Below, piece by piece: positions 63,738 through 64,000 of a stretch of DNA of 64,000 bases. Both the position numbers and the translations under genes were made by a program. The stretch is taken from NCBI GenBank assembly GCA_963844575.1, contig CAWJOU010000005.1:1860001-1924000 (forward strand). Direction: 5' to 3'. Origin of the DNA: DASZUK01 sp963844575 (lineage in GTDB: Bacteria > Actinomycetota > Acidimicrobiia > Acidimicrobiales > RAAP-2). Position 1 is the first letter of the stretch. The number at the start of each line of letters is the position of its first letter. Below the pieces are notes generated by a model, which saw nothing but the letters and a program-made list of their open reading frames with translations, did no database searches and had not been told where the DNA came from.

Positions 63738-64000
63738 GTGGCACAGGCAGGAGTCGTCCGGGTGGCCGATGGCCGACCGTCGGCGACGATCCGCCGGCTC
63801 GGGACCGACGACCGGTCCTCGCAACGGGTCCGGATCGTCGACGCCGCCCTGCGCTGCCTCGCCCGGCAGGGCACGGCGAAGACGACGGTCGACGACATCG
63901 CCCGGGGAGCCGGCCTATCGCGAGCGACGCTCTACCGGACGTTCTCGGACGGCAAAGACGGCGTCCTGCACGCGGTCGTCGAGACCGAGACGGCCCGCCT
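63738..64000 (+). CDS. TetR-family regulator, cut by the window end
   Basis: Only the first 87 or so codons are visible. The helix-turn-helix region is clear: RVRIVDAALRCLARQGTAKT, DDIARGAGLSRATLYRTF. GTG start at 63738, with a strong promoter-operator upstream. The ligand domain lies outside the window. Confidence 0.85.
   Translation, partial: MAQAGVVRVADGRPSATIRRLGTDDRSSQRVRIVDAALRCLARQGTAKTTVDDIARGAGLSRATLYRTFSDGKDGVLHAVVETETAR

Overview
The window is very GC-rich, densely packed bacterial chromosome with no intergenic gap above 300 bases. The gene order points to an actinomycete: clpP-clpX-folC-ndk-mreBCD-PBP2; rne/rng-rplU-rpmA; obg-proB-proA-MoxR-VWA-nadD-rsfS; an mtrA-mtrB-lpqB-like signalling operon; xerC-rpsB-tsf-pyrH-frr-cdsA-dxr-rseP-ispG-proS; rimP-nusA-ylxR-infB-rbfA-truB-ribF-rpsO-pnp-dapB. 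The archaeal/eukaryote-like ProRS, long Ala/Pro tails on S2, CdsA, NusA and IF-2, and the GYW-repeat secreted proteins suggest a deep-branching lineage such as the class Acidimicrobiia. That placement is inference; no rRNA is present to confirm it.

Layout. 1-3.2 kb: end of clpP, clpX, folC. 3.3-4.6 kb (minus): secreted six-repeat GYW protein. 4.8-10.2 kb: ndk and the rod-shape/elongation genes mreB, mreC, mreD and PBP2. 10.3-15.6 kb: radical SAM pair, RNase E/G, L21, L27. 15.7-18.7 kb: purine nucleoside phosphorylase (minus), DtxR-like regulator, SAH/MTA-type deaminase. 18.7-24.8 kb: obg, proB, proA, MoxR ATPase, VWA protein. 24.9-28.0 kb (minus): GYW-repeat/GH25-like secreted protein and class II DAHP synthase, lying inside the otherwise familiar proA-MoxR-VWA-nadD order. 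28.0-29.5 kb: nadD, a small membrane protein, rsfS. 29.5-34.3 kb (minus): short LpqB-like lipoprotein, sensor kinase, response regulator, Tat-type solute-binding protein. 34.4-44.7 kb: xerC, then translation, lipid and isoprenoid genes. 44.7-45.4 kb (minus): a VapBC-type toxin-antitoxin pair. 45.4-57.7 kb: proS, the nusA-infB operon, ribF, rpsO, pnp. 57.7-64 kb: M16 peptidase, YfhO-like membrane protein, dapB, two TetR regulators and a small membrane protein.

Functionally this is core housekeeping: protein quality control, cell-wall elongation, ribosome assembly, proline/lysine/NAD/flavin/isoprenoid biosynthesis, with few accessory genes. No tRNA, rRNA, CRISPR array, insertion sequence or prophage was recognised.

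The most interesting signals are: Thr codon ACA concentrated in genes or domains outside the membrane; many operon-first genes with a TANNNT hexamer 6-10 nt before the start codon (predicted leaderless mRNAs); a hairpin-within-a-stem terminator in the nusA leader; an apparent ATA start codon for ylxR; three TGGTAT repeats over the antitoxin promoter; a two-hairpin pnp leader; two secreted proteins with exactly six GYW repeats; and five single-base frameshifts confined to 55.3-59.2 kb, which probably mark a poor-quality patch of assembly.
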